In this document: one piece after another, positions 35,201 to 50,200 of the stretch
How the letters are laid out: every line of letters starts with the position of its first letter
How positions within the stretch are numbered: position 1 is the first letter of the stretch
Source: Anas platyrhynchos
Taxonomy: Eukaryota > Chordata > Aves > Anseriformes > Anatidae
NCBI RefSeq assembly: GCF_047663525.1
Contig: NC_092602.1
Coordinates: forward strand, 5,773,501 to 5,837,500
Reading direction: 5' to 3'
Length of the DNA: 64,000 bases
Made by a program: the position numbers and the translations under genes
Notes under the pieces: model-generated
Seen by the model: the letters and a program-made list of their open reading frames with translations, nothing else
Databases searched by the model: none
Told to the model about the DNA's origin: nothing

Positions 35201-38200
35201 TCTTTATTCACACTTAAGAAAAGGTGTAAGTGCCAAATCACACAACCTAAAGAAAGATGCTAAAAGCTGAGCTCTGCCTGGGCAACTCAACCTGGAACTC
35301 CAGTTGTCAAGCACTGTTCAACCCTGACTTTTTTTTTTTATTCGCTGACCCCAAGTCCAATAGATGTGTAGTTGGCTTATGCCTCTTCTTACCCTTTATA
35401 CAAACATCTAAGGATATTTAAAACAATGCCTATAACCAGGATTTTATTAGTTTCATTAAATATTAGGTCACAGTTTTTATTTCTCTGTATCAAAGTACAT
35501 AATAATCCAACAATGCAAACCACTATTTTAGTTAAGAAAATGTGCATCCATAAACTGCACAGGGAACATAAGAGGACACAGACTAATCAGACATGCAAGT
35601 TTACCACTATTCCCATAACAAAGCCCCACACTACCCTGAGGGAGTTTTGGACAGAGGAGAATGCTGGTGGAAGAATATTTAATATTTTTATAGCCAAACA
35701 AGTTATTTGCTTAAGATACTTTGGCTGGACTACAGCCTGGCACTCAAGCTTTGTGTAGCAGTTCCAGTAGGAATTAAACATCAGTTTTAATGGGTGCTAT
35801 GTTCCAATGCCTCCTAATGCATTTAGGGTTATTGGCCAACTTTCTCACATAAAAGCAAGTGTGTGCGTGTGTGTGTATATACAGGATTACAGACACACAA
35901 AAAGCTGAGCACAGCTGCTTCATTTTTGTAAAGCTTTTTTTTTTTTCTCCCCTAAATAGGGAGGAGAGTTGTGGTTACTTACCGTCCTCGTAAGCTGCTA
36001 CAGCCAGAGAGCTGTTTATCCTCACAAAGGAGACATGTGGCTGAGGTCCAGCATCACCAGGACCGTGCATTGGTTCCAGGATGGGGGCTGTGTAGTCCCA
36101 GGTGCGCGTGTCCCACAACCTCACTTCCCCTGATGTGTATCTGGAAAGGAAAGCTATTATTCATTCCAAAAACATCTCAAAAGAGGTAGCCGCAAGAGAA
36201 GAGAGGAAGGAACAAGAAGTGTCTGGAAACTCAACGCCATTTACAGCTCCTAGACTGATTCTCCTCGTGTTTACAACCCTATCAACTTTGTTCATTTTAT
36301 TCCCATTTATTGAATGCAGCACTGAGTCTACTAAGACAGGTAAATTGGAGCTACAAGAACGACACCACTGAGCTACCACAGTTTACCAACTATCAATGTT
36401 AGCTTTACAGATAAAATGCAATGAGAGCAGGGCTTCGGGAAAAAAAAGAAGTTAATCAGTAATGAGTCTAAATTACATCATGGCAAAACTTCAATCTGTT
36501 TCCTTTTAGTCTTTAAAAATGTATGATTGTGGTTGTGCCAAAGAAAGGCTGTTTAATCAGAGTATTTATGTACATACATACAAGCATTCACATGCATACA
36601 CCCATCCAACCTACTGCTCTTCATAGAACTAAGCTCCTCAGTGCCTCACCAACAGATCACTTGCCTACATCTCTGAAGACTAATTAATTTATTCCTAGCA
36701 TCAAGTGTTGTCTTTAGAATTAAAGCAATGCTTCTTTCTTCACAGAAGACTCCCCTACCAAAATATCAGAAAAAAAGAAGCTTAACATCAGACAAACTAC
36801 ACTTTGCTAATGAGAAAATCAAAAAACAGAAATAAGCTTCTCAGATAATACTGAATATATTTAATGGAGTGAAGGCTGTAACACAGCAACATAAAAACTG
36901 TTCTGTGCCACACAACGTACTATTAAAGGAAAAAAATAACTCCTGTGTCCTGCAGGCAAAGTAGAAGAGAAGCTCCCTCTATGACTGGTCAAAAAATATG
37001 GTCAATTTGGAACAGCTCAGTAGCTAAAGACAAGTTCTGACACTACTGTGACAAGTCTCAGATGTCTTTTTCTGCCATACCTGAGATGTGGATTCTGTTG
37101 GAAATGAAGGGTGTTTCCTGCTCTGTCTGCTTTGTTGCTATACCTTGCTTTTTAGGAGCAGAACATTTCAAGAGTGTTTCTTAACCTCAAAGGTCTACAG
37201 GGCACAAACTTGCCTGTCCCATATTTATGATGAAAATAAGAAAGGAGTTGTTTACAAAGGTAGCAAAGGAAGGTGCTTATTAAAGGTTCAGAAGACGCTG
37301 GACTTCAGGACAGGTTACCCAGCATCTCTGGGTGGAAATGCTCCACTTTATGCACCTGCCAGAAACTGTTAAGCAAAAAAAAGAGATGCACATTAATTCC
37401 CTGCACTGCACTGGGAGGAGATGGGACCCCTGTCCTTGTGACCTGGCTTACTTTTCAGTACTTTACGCCACAAAAGAAAATGAGAGAATTGTGAGGAATG
37501 GCACTTCTCCATCCTCCTCCTCCTGCAGATAAGGCCCAGGTCTCCCCATAAATTTTGCTTTTGTTTCCCATTTACAGTAGCGCTATTTGAAAAGAATAGC
37601 GCAAGAAAGAAGCTTCCCCAAAGCAAAGCAAGATGTTTTACTCTAGACAAGCTGTCCAGACCAGTCCACAGGAAATATCACCAATTTGCAATATGGAAAA
37701 GCTCTCATTTCAGACAGGTTTTAAACTTTGGAGATGAAGCACAACAAAAATTGTATCTGGAATGGGTAATTGCACGTATCTGTTGTGGTTGCATTCCTAT
37801 CCTCACTCCCTCACCAATGATGACTGGCACATGCTGAAGAGCTTTCACTTCCAAACCATGAAGCTGTGCTGCTCTCCCACCCTCAGCAAGGACCTGCTGA
37901 ATACAAAAACTTCCTAGGTGTACCTCAGGTATTCCCTGGTGGGTTTGGGGCAGATACTACAGAATACCACAAAAGAGGATCCCAGCCATAATGCTCATTC
38001 CCGTTCTGCCGGGAGAGAGAACCACAGAATCCCCCAGATTAGAAAAGACTTTCAAGATGACCAGGTTCAATAATCAACCTGACCTAATGAATACCATCGG
38101 AGTGGAGCATTTTATTTGCCAGGAGAAGCACACAGTGCCTACCAAACTCTGTCTTCATGCATTTTGGTCCAGACATCCCACCGGTGCACTACAGGCCACG

Positions 38201-41200
38201 ACAAGTGCCTTAGGTTCATCAGGAAGAGAAGGGAGGAGGGCAGTAAGGAATCTCTGCCCCCATCCCTCCAGCATCCCTCCTGCCCCGTTTCGCTCAGCCC
38301 CACCACTCACCTCCTTCCCAGTGCAGCATGGCACCACCTCAGTCCCATTCAGCAAACCTCACCAACAGAGAGGCGTTCCAAGACCACACTGGAAAGCTAA
38401 ATGGAGGTTTGGGTTTGGGCACTGAATCAGAATGGGGAAATGGGAGACATAAAGCACCTCCTCAGCTGACAGCACACCCCGCTGGCCATCGCCACCGGTT
38501 CCCAGAGCATGGTGGGCCCATACCAGAACGGAACTGGAAGAGTTTCAAACGCAGATGAGTCCAATTCCGACCTAAAAAATTTAATGGTTCAACTCCCTGC
38601 TTTTAATGCTGTTGTAAAGAGCAACACACTTTCAATTTGTAACCACAACAAAAGGCTTTTAAACTATTAAAGCAATGCCTCGCTGTAAAAAAATAAAAAG
38701 GCTGCTTTATTGCAGATAATTGACAAATCTGCCATATCAATATAGATGGCTGAAGAACACGCTGCACTGCACAGAACCTATTCCTAGATAACTTCAGTAT
38801 TTCTATTTATTTCCTACCACAACATTTTTTTTTCCTTTACATTTCCCCATGAAAATTTTGCCTGGGCTACCAGCTACTGAATGAAAGAACCCCAGATTGA
38901 AGACTGCTGCCACAGAACAGGCAGAGCGCTCCAAACTCATTCAGTTACTGATTTTTCTACCACAAAGGCTATGAAAAGCCCACAGAGCTTTCTGCTGGAG
39001 ACAGAATAAAATATTTTTAATACAACAACAAATACGTACTATTGTTTGAAATAACCAACAGCATTCAGCTGCTGTTTTCCTCCACAGCCTACCACGCTGG
39101 GTATACTGAAATGATTATTCCAGTGGCACATACACACTCTGATATCTAATACAAGCCAGCTGCAAAAACAAAACAAACAAAAAAAGAACACAAACAAAAC
39201 CCCAAACCTAAAAATCCGTGTTCTCAAGTTGAAACAAAAATAAAACTGTTAAGACCTGATGTATTTCATCAAGAAAGGTTATTCCAAATCTTGCTTTCCT
39301 AAGCACAACAGGGAGCAATGCAAGACTATTGTTTAATGTCCCAAGTTTTTCCCTCTCTAGATACCCTCTGACCTGATGCCTTCAAACTTGCTCCAGTGCC
39401 TGGCTTTCAGCTCTGGGGCCGCATGCTCTTCTCCCAATTCACCAGATGCAGCCGCCCTTCTCTTAGTGTTTGACAGACACTGCCCACCCAAGTCACTCAG
39501 CTTTTTTGATGGACCTACATTTCACTTTGCTCTTGTTCTTTTAAACATCTCAGTGTATCCACGTGAGTAGAAGCAGCTGGAGAAAGAAGAGATAACATTT
39601 TTCTTACTATACTTTTCTTCTTTACTCTGACAAGTCAGTACTGTAACTCTAGACAGATACGTATATACATCTGTAAGGGAGCCTGCAAATTCAACTTAAG
39701 CTTTACAGAGGAGTAAAATAAACTTGCTGAAACAGAGTAAGAAGTGGAATGCATATGGTATAGAGAAAATGATAAAAATTAAATTCATACGTTATCTACA
39801 AATGTACTACAATAAAAATACCTGCTCACTAATCAAAAGCATTTCAGCATCTCTTTACTGACAGTAATGTCATAATGAGATGAACAATTTCCTCGTGTCC
39901 TCTCACATGAGTGAAAGCAGAAGACCGAAGGAGAAGGAGATGGGGGTTAAATGCTGCTGTCCCACAATGGCTGGGAAGCAGGTGGTGAAGTGCAGAGCAC
40001 ATGTGGGAGGAAGCAGAGATGGAGGCTGGGCACTGCTCTAATGAAGTGGTGCTGAAGAGGCAGACGATTTCATAAGGAGAAAAACATCAGGAAACTGGTC
40101 AAAACACAGAATCTCATCTGAAAAAGCTCAACTGTGTTGGATAGCAATAGCCAGAACAAATTTGGGGAAGAGGAGGAGGGGGAGGCTGATCTCTCTCCAG
40201 AGCCCCAGATGTCTTTATCGTTGCCTAATGACAATTATACTCAACCAATTAAGACACTGCTATCACAGTTGCATTGTTAGTAAGCCTTTGGCCCTGAGTG
40301 TTGATGGCTGTCTAATTAGTGTTTGTGCAAAGTACAACTGCAACTAATATATAAACTGACAAATACACAAAAGAAAAACTGTTAACAGGAACATTTTCAA
40401 AACAGTAGACTCTACTCATTCAGTCCATGGCAGCAGCAAAGACAAACCGCTTTCCTTCATGGCCCACTTACTGCTGGCACTGCAGAATTTCACTTCAAAC
40501 AAGCAGGTCAACCAGACCATCACTGGCTTTCTGTTGAAAAAGGATGTTGGTGTAAGTCCGTTCCGGAGGCTGCCTCAAGCACACCACTCCAGGGCAAGTC
40601 TCACTGCACTGAGTTGGTCTGAACGCCAACGACTTTTGGTAAGACACTTCACAAATCAGTTTATATTTTTCATATTTTTCTCCAAAGAAATCATAGCAAG
40701 AAAATAAAAAAGGAGGAGAAAGAAAAGCCTTTGTTTCACAGTCAGGTTTGATTTCCAGAAGGCAAAGTCTGTTCAGTTTCCAGATACCTGCGGTGATCAA
40801 CAAAACAAAACAAAAAAATCCAACAACTTTGTTTCAGGCAGTCAGTGACCATCTGTTAATACTCAAAAGATCTTATTATGAAGTCCTTACAATGTCAATG
40901 CATTTTATTGAAGTCAGTAGGAATTTCGCTCAAGTAACAATCTCCAGCTATAGCTCTGTTTAAACGGATGCCTGTTGATAAGCAAGTAAAATAATGAGTA
41001 TTTTGCACTGTCTTGCTGCAACAAGGATCTCAGACCTTTCATCCGTATTCCACCAAAAGCACCTAACCAGTCCTTCATGTGGTTAATTAAGGTACCTAGT
41101 CAATGACCCCCCTCAGCAGACTTAAGAATAGAGTTCAATTAGCTATGCAAATTGAGTCCAAACACCTTTGTTAGTTGGTTCAATCTGCTCTTAAAGCTTC

Positions 41201-44200
41201 GTTTTTCACTAAGGCTCAAGTGAGAAAGTGGTAATTCATAACGTTCAATTTCAAAAACCTCTTTTTTATTTTCAAAAACCTCTTCATCAAACATTTTGCA
41301 AGTTACAAAATGCCTCCGTTGCAACACACAATGCTGAAATTATTAAATAAATTCTGCCACCTTCTTTATACTCAACATTAAGACCCACAGCTTTTCCCTG
41401 AAGTGAGCGAGAACGATACACAGCTTACTTATAAGAGTCAGAGACACCTCACAAATAAGGCTGGATGAAAGATGTAGCAGTCCCCCAGCTTTCCTGTGCT
41501 CTCATTTACAGTTAGAGATATTGATTTTGCCACTACAAATAAAACCAGCAGATAGCTTGGCTAAGGGATTTCTTAAGAGAGATTCAGGAAAAAAGTCTAG
41601 TAGCAGTTACAGAATACAATGACGGAGTAAAGAGAGCTACTTTGTATGGCAGAAAGGAATATAAATGTTAACATGATGACAAAAAATGAAATACAAGTGG
41701 GATACATTTTTTTTTCTGCTATTACACAGAGTGGTGGAAAGTTACAACAAAAAACACAAGAAAAAACAGATGGAGGTAAACAAAACCAGCACTTGAAACC
41801 ATCATAACACTGGTAGAACAACTTGATGTCTGTGATTCGATCCTAACATTACTTTGGGTTGCTGCACAAGAGCAGCAATGAAAAAAGTGACTGAAATTGT
41901 ACCAAAACTGGTTTGGAAACAGTTTAAGGCTTAACACATAGAAGTATATTCTGAGCATCCCTCCCATCAGTTCCTGAACACTTACAGAAACTAAGCTGGA
42001 AAAGAGCTTACACCTTCATTCTCATGGCCTTATTTAGGAAATCATAGCTCTAGAAAGTGGGTTAAGCTGCTGGAGAGAACATGAAATTCTTCTGTTATCT
42101 GTAACAAAATTAACATTTCACCAAGTTCTTCTGCGTGCCTTACTTTCTTATTAATTTTAAGCACATGCAAATGCCATACCAAGGGAACAGAAACAAGCCA
42201 AAGGGTTATATGGCAGGCAAAACATTTTAATGAACACTTTAAAAAGAAGTTAGAGAAAGCCAAACTGTCTCTAGCTATTTCTTTTTTAAGGCCAAGAACC
42301 TCCCATCATTAAGAACAAGGCTCCATTAACGAAAACAGCTGCTCTGACCAAGGAAACATAGCACAGTGTGTACTGCCTATGGCTGCTGCCGTGGGAGGGG
42401 AAATATACGTTTTTTTCAAGAGAACTCAGGAGGAATTACAATGTAATTTGGGAAGAATCTGGTACATCAGCCATATTATTTGATAAAAGGACAACCCTAT
42501 AATGGAACAAATAACACAGTGGCTCCGGTTTCAGACACGGGACAGAAAAGACCATTTGAGGATGATGTAAATTGATCTGTTTGTGTGTCAGAAGGGATGC
42601 AAACTGCAACACACTGCAATAGCAGAGAGGAAAAGCATCACCTGAACTTTAAGGCACTGATGGCAACAGAGTCTGGTAGGTCATGAAAACTGTAAAAATG
42701 AACTGTCCAAGAAATTCACAAAAGAAGAACGATGGGCTGGCCCAGCCTCGGCACAAAGCTGGGTTTTACAAGCTCGCAAATAACTGCTGTGACTTCAGAA
42801 CAGCAGGCATCACTTCAATACAGCAAATCCCGCTGCGGCAACGCGTTCTTCTGCATCCAATCAAACCTGTAAGTAAACCAATAGCTTAATGGTGGGCCAG
42901 GCTGGAAAGGGAGCTGTCTCACAGAGTCAGTATCAAGCTCCTGCTATTGGTTTCACCTGAAAGGCTCTTTTTTCTGCAGATGACAGAGAAGCCGATGTGC
43001 TTGTCACTTAACACAACCTTACCTAACTCCCGGAGTTTGTCATCTGACCCCTCTGAACTCGTGATGTCATCCCGTTTGCAACCTCCTAAAGGTGACTCAC
43101 ATGAAAAAACAGGTCTGACACTTATTACTTCTTAACAATGACAAGAAGGAATGAAGAGAGCACAAAGGGTTTGGGGGAGGTTGAAGGAAGAAGGCAAGTG
43201 TTTTTGCATCCTTCCTTCCTGCTTTGTTTTACATCCGGGCTCTCAGCCACCGGGAGGCGAGGGAGAAACCTCTCAAAGTTGCATCATTATGCCGGTGAAA
43301 TTTAAGCAATTAAATAAGGAAGGGGTTTGCTCAGGCTGTTTAAGACTTTGGTTTGTTAACTTTTATTCATTTTCATTACTAATTAATATTTTGGTTTCCT
43401 CAGGTCTGCATACTGAATTAAGATGCAAGAGCTAATAATAAATACCTAGAGAATAGCCCACAAGCCCTATAGCAAAAAAACAAATTAGATGAGAGTTGAC
43501 ATGAAGTTTTTAAAAGTGCAGAAAAGTGTTTTCAAGCCTTTCGGGCTAGTTTCACACATCATAATGAAGCTAAAAAGGGTGGCAAGCCCATTTGCTAAAA
43601 AGTCATTTGCAGGTCACCTTTGAGCAAGAGGAAAGCAGTGTGGAAGGTGATCTTGGAGAACAAAGAAATCCGCCATATACCAGCAACTGCTTTAAGTCTG
43701 TATGTTGCTTATAGTGACTTAAACTGCAAGGCCCACAATGTTCAAAGACACTGCAGTGTTTAAACTCTAACTCCCATAAGACTCCAGAATGAAGACAACT
43801 TTATTAATAAAGTTATCTCGGTGCACTTAGCTTCTCAGTATGGCGGAGTCAAAAGGTATCATTACCTCTAGAACAGACGATTCCCCTAACCACGCAGGAT
43901 ATTTAGCGAGTTCCTCTGTTGCCTCTCATTGCCTTTATTAAGCAACACTGCCCAAATAAAGGAGAAACACCATCTGTGCCAGGTAGCTCCACCCTGAAAG
44001 GAGAAGTGTTAACCTGCAGATTCATGGAGGGCATTCAGCAGATGGACCTCACTGGCCCTTACCTCAAAAAAAAAAAAAAAAAAAAAAAAAGTATCTAGGA
44101 AAGGAGAAAGAGGAAAACCTCTGAAGTTAAAATGTAGAGAGAAGAACCCAGGGCTGACTCCCAGCCTATCTGTAAGGGGTGCTGAGGCTCCATGCATCCA

Positions 44201-47200
44201 CTAATGTGTCTCTGTGGCACAGTGCAGGCACATGCCACTTAAATCTCCATTTATGCAAGCTCTTAACTATGTACCACACGTTCTTAAGAAAAAAAAAAAA
44301 GAAAAAAAAAAAGAAAAGAAAAAGCATCAGACACCTTTGTATTTCCAGGCCTTTGGAACAGTGATCTTACTACAGATCTCTTCTGTTGCTTTCACCTGGA
44401 AAGCTGTCAGAGCTACAAACGGCACCAGCAAAGCCAAAGTGCCCTCTCTGCAAGCATAAAAATAGCCAACACAACGCTCAACAAAACATCAGCCTTGGGA
44501 CTGACGCAGCCGTGGTGTGGTTGTACACTGTGCAATGCGAGGTGAGATGACAACCACCAACACAGGGCAGGTTTACCACGCAGTGCAAGGATACCCACAG
44601 GTGAGTGTTTCACAGAGCCAGAGAGCCTCACAACACACTACTGACCTGTTACACCACAAAATCCATTGCGTAGTGACACCACCAGCAAGCCCCAGGTTCA
44701 CACTGAGATCTGTATCTCAAGGAGGACCTGACCTCTGACTACATATGCCTGTCAGCGTGTCTGTCAACACCACCAAGAAAAAAAATGAATACTGATTTTA
44801 CCATCCAAATATGCTCCTGCTTAAAGAACCCAGATTTAAGATTTTATTAACAGAAAGTGAGTGAATCCAGGCATTCTGTATTGAAACCAAACACACAATG
44901 GTATCAGGTAAAGCAAACATAAGCATCAGTAGTAATTTATAAGAGCCAAGTAAGCAGACATAATTGCTTTAAGTAAACTCTGACTTAAGGAAGAAACTAC
45001 ATTTGAATTGAATAGGGAGAGGGGGGAGGACAACATCTCTTTAAAGAAAATCCTTCGAGACATGTAACTGTAGAAAGGCTGGCGAATACAACATTGATTG
45101 GGAGTGAGGTAACCACAAACACCGCTGTCTCAAATGAAAAGGGATTCAAGGTCTGACCCAGAAAACAAGCATCGTAACCGCTGGGATAAAATTTTAATGA
45201 TAAACACAAGATGCTCTGCATGCAGGCCAGATTGAATTATCTGATGTCAGCCAGTAAATGCGAGGCGCTCTGAGAAAGAAGAGCTGCTAGCAGCCACCTT
45301 CGACTCGCAGCTCAGGTTGCACTTAATCAATCCTTGATATTCTGCCATCTTCTGGCTTGAGCTTTGGCAGCAGCACAGGGAAAGTACAAGAGAGTGCAAG
45401 AAAATAGGGACATTTCTCTAAGGAAGAGCCAACCCTGTATAGCTCATCTTTGCCTCTTTACAAGAAATTAATAAAGAGATCCACTCCTGGACCAGCTCAG
45501 GCAAGCTATGCCTCTGTGGATTACACTCATAGCCACTGTTATAAATCACCCTGTCCACAACCTGTACAAATTCCTTTTTGGAACGATTAGAACAAAAACA
45601 AAACCTCTACAGCAACTAAAATAAAGCTGCATCATTCCACTTTCCAGCAGAGTCTGAAGCAGTATAATGAAGCATGCAAGATGAGGTCTATCAGAGCACA
45701 GGTTCAAATCAAACACCATTCTTCCCAGGCTTGCTCTAAGATCCAAAATACACAAATATGCTGCTGGAGAACTTTATTCTCCCCTCCTTTTTATTTATTT
45801 TATTTTTATAACCGTTCTCTGATCTCCCAAGATCCTGAGCTGAACCTCCTGAAACCAGGGAGCAGCTGCTACGCACTGCCACAGTTTCCAGCCATAAAGG
45901 CAGAACGTAATGCCTGGCTGGCCTGACCAAGCTGAGCCAGAGCGCTGCAGCTGCTCCCCAAAGTCAGGCATCAAAAACCTGCTCAAAACTGAGTGGCCCT
46001 ATTTGTCTCCAGTGCAGCAACCTGAATACAGAGGGAAAAAAAAAAAAAAAAGGTAAATGATGCCACAAGCCACTGCTTACAAAAACAAACAAAAAAAAAA
46101 CGCACACACAAAATTCAACACCCAAAATTAGCTTTAAGATCATCGCCAACTTCTCCAGCCTTGCAAAGTCACAGGCTGTTGTTTAGCTGTATGCACATGG
46201 CAAGCCTTGCTGTAAACTATGATTATTCACATGTAAAGCTAAGCACATAAGTGTTTGTGAAACTAGAGATATAATCATTAAATGTAACAGATAATTGATA
46301 TTTATACTGAGAAGAAAATTGACTTCTGTTAACCTCAGCTATTAAATTACTTCTTCAGTACTGAAAGAATGCAACAGCTAACTATTGATCACTAGATTCA
46401 TTACACTTTTATGACAAATTTGAAAGCACAATGCCATTAAGTACAGTACTATAAGCTGGGAGAGAAAGGGGTGGGTTATGTTTGGATTTAAACAAAAAAA
46501 CCTTCAATCTACCTCAATACTTACCAAATGTGCATAATGGACAAAGCAATTCCCTGTACGGTAAACTAATATCCTCGTAAGTTTTAACTATAAGCCTGTC
46601 TTCTTTGATCTACACTACTACAAATGGAATAAAAACATTTATACAAAAATAATGCAACGAACAACAAATTTGAAAAGATCTGTATGCCCTGCCAGAGATC
46701 TGCCAAAAAAAAAAGTGTTTTGTTTTATTTTTTATAGGGGGATGAACTGGAAATTTTAGTCTTCAAGACTTAATTCTCTCAGGTAGTGAAAAATCAAAAG
46801 ATGAGAAAAGAGAAACAGTTGGGAAACAATGACCTGTGTATGATGCTGAAGACACCTGAGGCAGCAGACACATCCAGCTTTTCTAACAGTACCAGAAGTC
46901 ATGTTTTCTTATTGTTGTATGTTCCTAAATTAGTTGGATAGTTTTTGAGATATTACCGGGAGGAGAGCAGTGTGCTATTGTCTTGTAGACTTTGATCATC
47001 ATTGGCAAAACAACAAATTTACCTTCTTTGGAGTAAGATACAGAATTGTTTTTGGCTCTCAGCAATTTGCGAGATGCCTGCAGAGATCTCAAGCTATCAG
47101 AGCAGAGGGAGTGGCAAGAGGTAAACAGCAAAGGAAGTAATACAATTTTTGTGTCCTACTATCCTAAACATTTAATTTACTGAACAGGTAAAGTCAAACA

Positions 47201-50200
47201 GCTGAATTTGATTTCCTCATGTTGTTTTATCAAATGTGCGCACACAGCTCCATAAAAGGGCACTTCATTCTTAAAATTCATTTTCTCACTGAAGGGAAAT
47301 TATTGAAGATTAATTTGAGTGAAAACCTTAATATCACTTTTCCCAGTGGAAGTGCACATGCAGCTTTTCCCTCAGTTGTTTCTCACCTGCTCACTTATTT
47401 TTGTGAACCTCAATTCCTCAAGAGCACATTTCCTTTCACTGTGCCAACGCAGGTGAACTCACCAAAAGAATCAAGAGCACTGGAAGAACTGGGAATCAGT
47501 ACGAAAAGATCATCCGAAACCATGCATAAGCCTAGCTTCTGTGATACACCAAGCTAGAAAATGGACTAATGAGTTTAACATACAGAACAAACCTCCTTTG
47601 TTTATTAATCCTTTAGAAATTATTCTGCCTACCTTCTATGTACTGCATGTTTGGATAAAAACACAATGGAGAAAATGAAGAAAAAGAAGAGCTGGAGATT
47701 TTGGCAGCAACATGGAGACAACTGGGGTTTCTGGCTCCCAGAAAAGTACAGGAGGTTTCATTAGAGACAGTGGAACAGACACAGTAGCATGGACCCCTAG
47801 CCAAGGCCAGGAAACGCAGTGCCCAGGCTGAAGGGCACAAAAGAATGCAGGCTGCAATCTGCAGAGCTGGAACCCAGCTGCAGCTCACAGCAGCCTGGGA
47901 CCTGCCATGTCCTACAGGAGCCTCTGCAGCCCAAGGAAACTTCAGCATCAGGCAGGAGCAATGCAAGAGCTGCCGTACTCCAGCGGCACGAGTTCTTCAT
48001 GTCTCTTCCCACGGCCACTGTTTAGGTTAACCACTGTGTGGCACTGCCCCTCCAGAGGTCACACGTTACCCGAGTCTTCCGCAGAAGCATTTTCACCATA
48101 TTAATGTAACCGATTGCAGCAGCAAAAACATTGCATGGAAAGCTGAGAAAGAGCAGCAATAGTCAATGAGACGATAGGACAGCAAAAAAACAAAGTGAGA
48201 CCTCCAAAGGGAGAAGTAAAACAAGTGGGAGAGAACCTAGTAAACAGTAATCATAGGAAAAGCTTGAAATCCCCCTTTCACTCCTGCTGTTTCCTAGTTC
48301 ACACTTGAGCTTTCACTTGCCCAACAGTGTGCAAAAGCATTTCAGCGTATATGGGAGTTACCTACACTCACTATATTTCAAGCCACCTTTCCTTTAACTG
48401 ACAAGTCAATTTTACAGTATTTTATAGGCAGTTTTCTCTCATACCACAATGTGTAAGCAAACCATTAACTTGGAGTGCTATAAAATACAGGACTCTGGCA
48501 TATTAGAGGACAATGTCCTCTGCCCCAAGATGATATCATTTTTATTTACTAGTGTGACTTCTTCTGGAAGGCTGGCCATTACCAAACCTGTAAAATTCGA
48601 GCAGAATACAGTAAAAACTTACCTCTACTGAGGCAAGACGCAAAAATCTCTGCCAAGAGTTTGGGAGGTTCTTAAGATGGCGTTTTAAAAGTGTAAGACA
48701 AGTGAATAACTAATACTAAATCACAGTCCTGACAAAGTCTGATATTACGAGAAGAGAAGGTTGAGTTTCTCCATGTTTTTCTTCCTAATTGTCTTTTAAA
48801 AATGGGGTAGAACAGCGATAGGCCTAAATTTATCTTGCCACAGGACACACCTATCTTTGAAATGAGAAGTTTTTCGGGGAAAAAAAAGTCATAAACTTTT
48901 TCAATATGTGTGTACTTAATTCTGTGCGCTTCTGCAGCAAAGCAGTAGGTATAGTTCACTGGAAATTGGAAAGTTCGTTGGAAAGTACTGCAGTCTCTAC
49001 AGGGACTACTGTAAGCTAGCATTACAATAAAAACTTGCACTGGTGAAGTGATTTGTAGATATGTAGAATTATCACTTACCTTAGGGCCAAAGTTTCTCAC
49101 CCACAAGGGAACTGCAGTCAAAATTCACCCTTGTTGCTTTGAACTGATGCTTCTTTTGAATTTGTTAAGAAGCAGCCTGAGACTTCGGTGAAAGACAAAT
49201 GAGCATCACACAACATACTCACCCAGCAATAACGACTCCATCAGAAGAATGTACATCACAGAGAACTTTCCCCAGCTCATACTGCAGCTGACTCACAGCA
49301 CCGATGCGGTTCTGTGCAGAAAGATGAGACACGGTGTTGGTATTGCAATGCATTCATCTACCAGGTTCATTTGCTTCCTCACAGCAAACTCCAAGCTTTT
49401 CTATTGCTCCTGACAAGCTGCAGTGCAGCTGAGAGAGACTGATATATTTTATGCTTGCTTCCTGGAATTTTTTACAGATGGAAAACGAAGGAGAAAGAAG
49501 CTATCATTCTCCGTTATCATTCATAATCATTAAGTAGAGAAATGTATCTACTACAACAAAGACATGGAGCTTGCTTTCTGCTAAGATATGTAATGAACTG
49601 AGAAGGAGCCTTCATCTTAAGGACTGACTGTCGTTACCAAAGGACGCTGAAGTAAAATCATCGCTCTTTCACCAAAGTCAAGGGAGTAGCATGGCAAACA
49701 GAAAGACTCATTCCCCAAAGTAATCAGTCACAGAGGAGGAAAAAAAAAATTACAGCTGGGGCAAAGTCTCATAAATCCCCCAGCAGCTTTTCCCTTTTAA
49801 CTAGCAAAAAGAAGCTGCAATACAAAAGACCAACTTTTCACCGCCACTTGTTTGAACGTGGTTCCCACTTTTCCACAGCATCTGGATCCCATTAAACCAA
49901 TCTTTCCCTTTTTACCTTCCAGTTGGTTCTCAAAGTGTGCTCTTTGGCACGACAGTCCTTAAGGGCGAGCTTCCAACAGGAATGGTCAGAGATGCTCGTA
50001 TCTAACAGGTATCCTTCCTGTTGGCACAGCCGGTACCACAACACTTCATCTTCTGCAAGTATTTTCCATGTTCTGCTGACCTAGAAATCAAATATATATT
50101 TTCTATATATATGTATACAGAATTATTATATGTTAAATTATTAGTAGAAGTTCAGTTTTACATAAAACAATATAACATTTCTGTTCATTCTTTTGAGAAT

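Larger units (their letters stand above)
36141..49222 (-). other. FBXW8: FBXW8 intron 4, the largest (13.1 kb)
   Basis: It contains a CR1 fragment at about 38022-38090, a 15-bp repeat pair at 41248-41284, a poly-A run at 44066-44090, an A/G-rich tract at 44288-44323, and AT-rich candidate conserved stretches at 40195-40350 and 43285-43440. No gene is recognised. Confidence 0.85.

Noticed and set aside
41139..41327. Minus-strand 62-codon frame with repeated EVFE words
   Set aside because: The repeat comes from the 21-bp tandem duplication. There is no homology or splice context.
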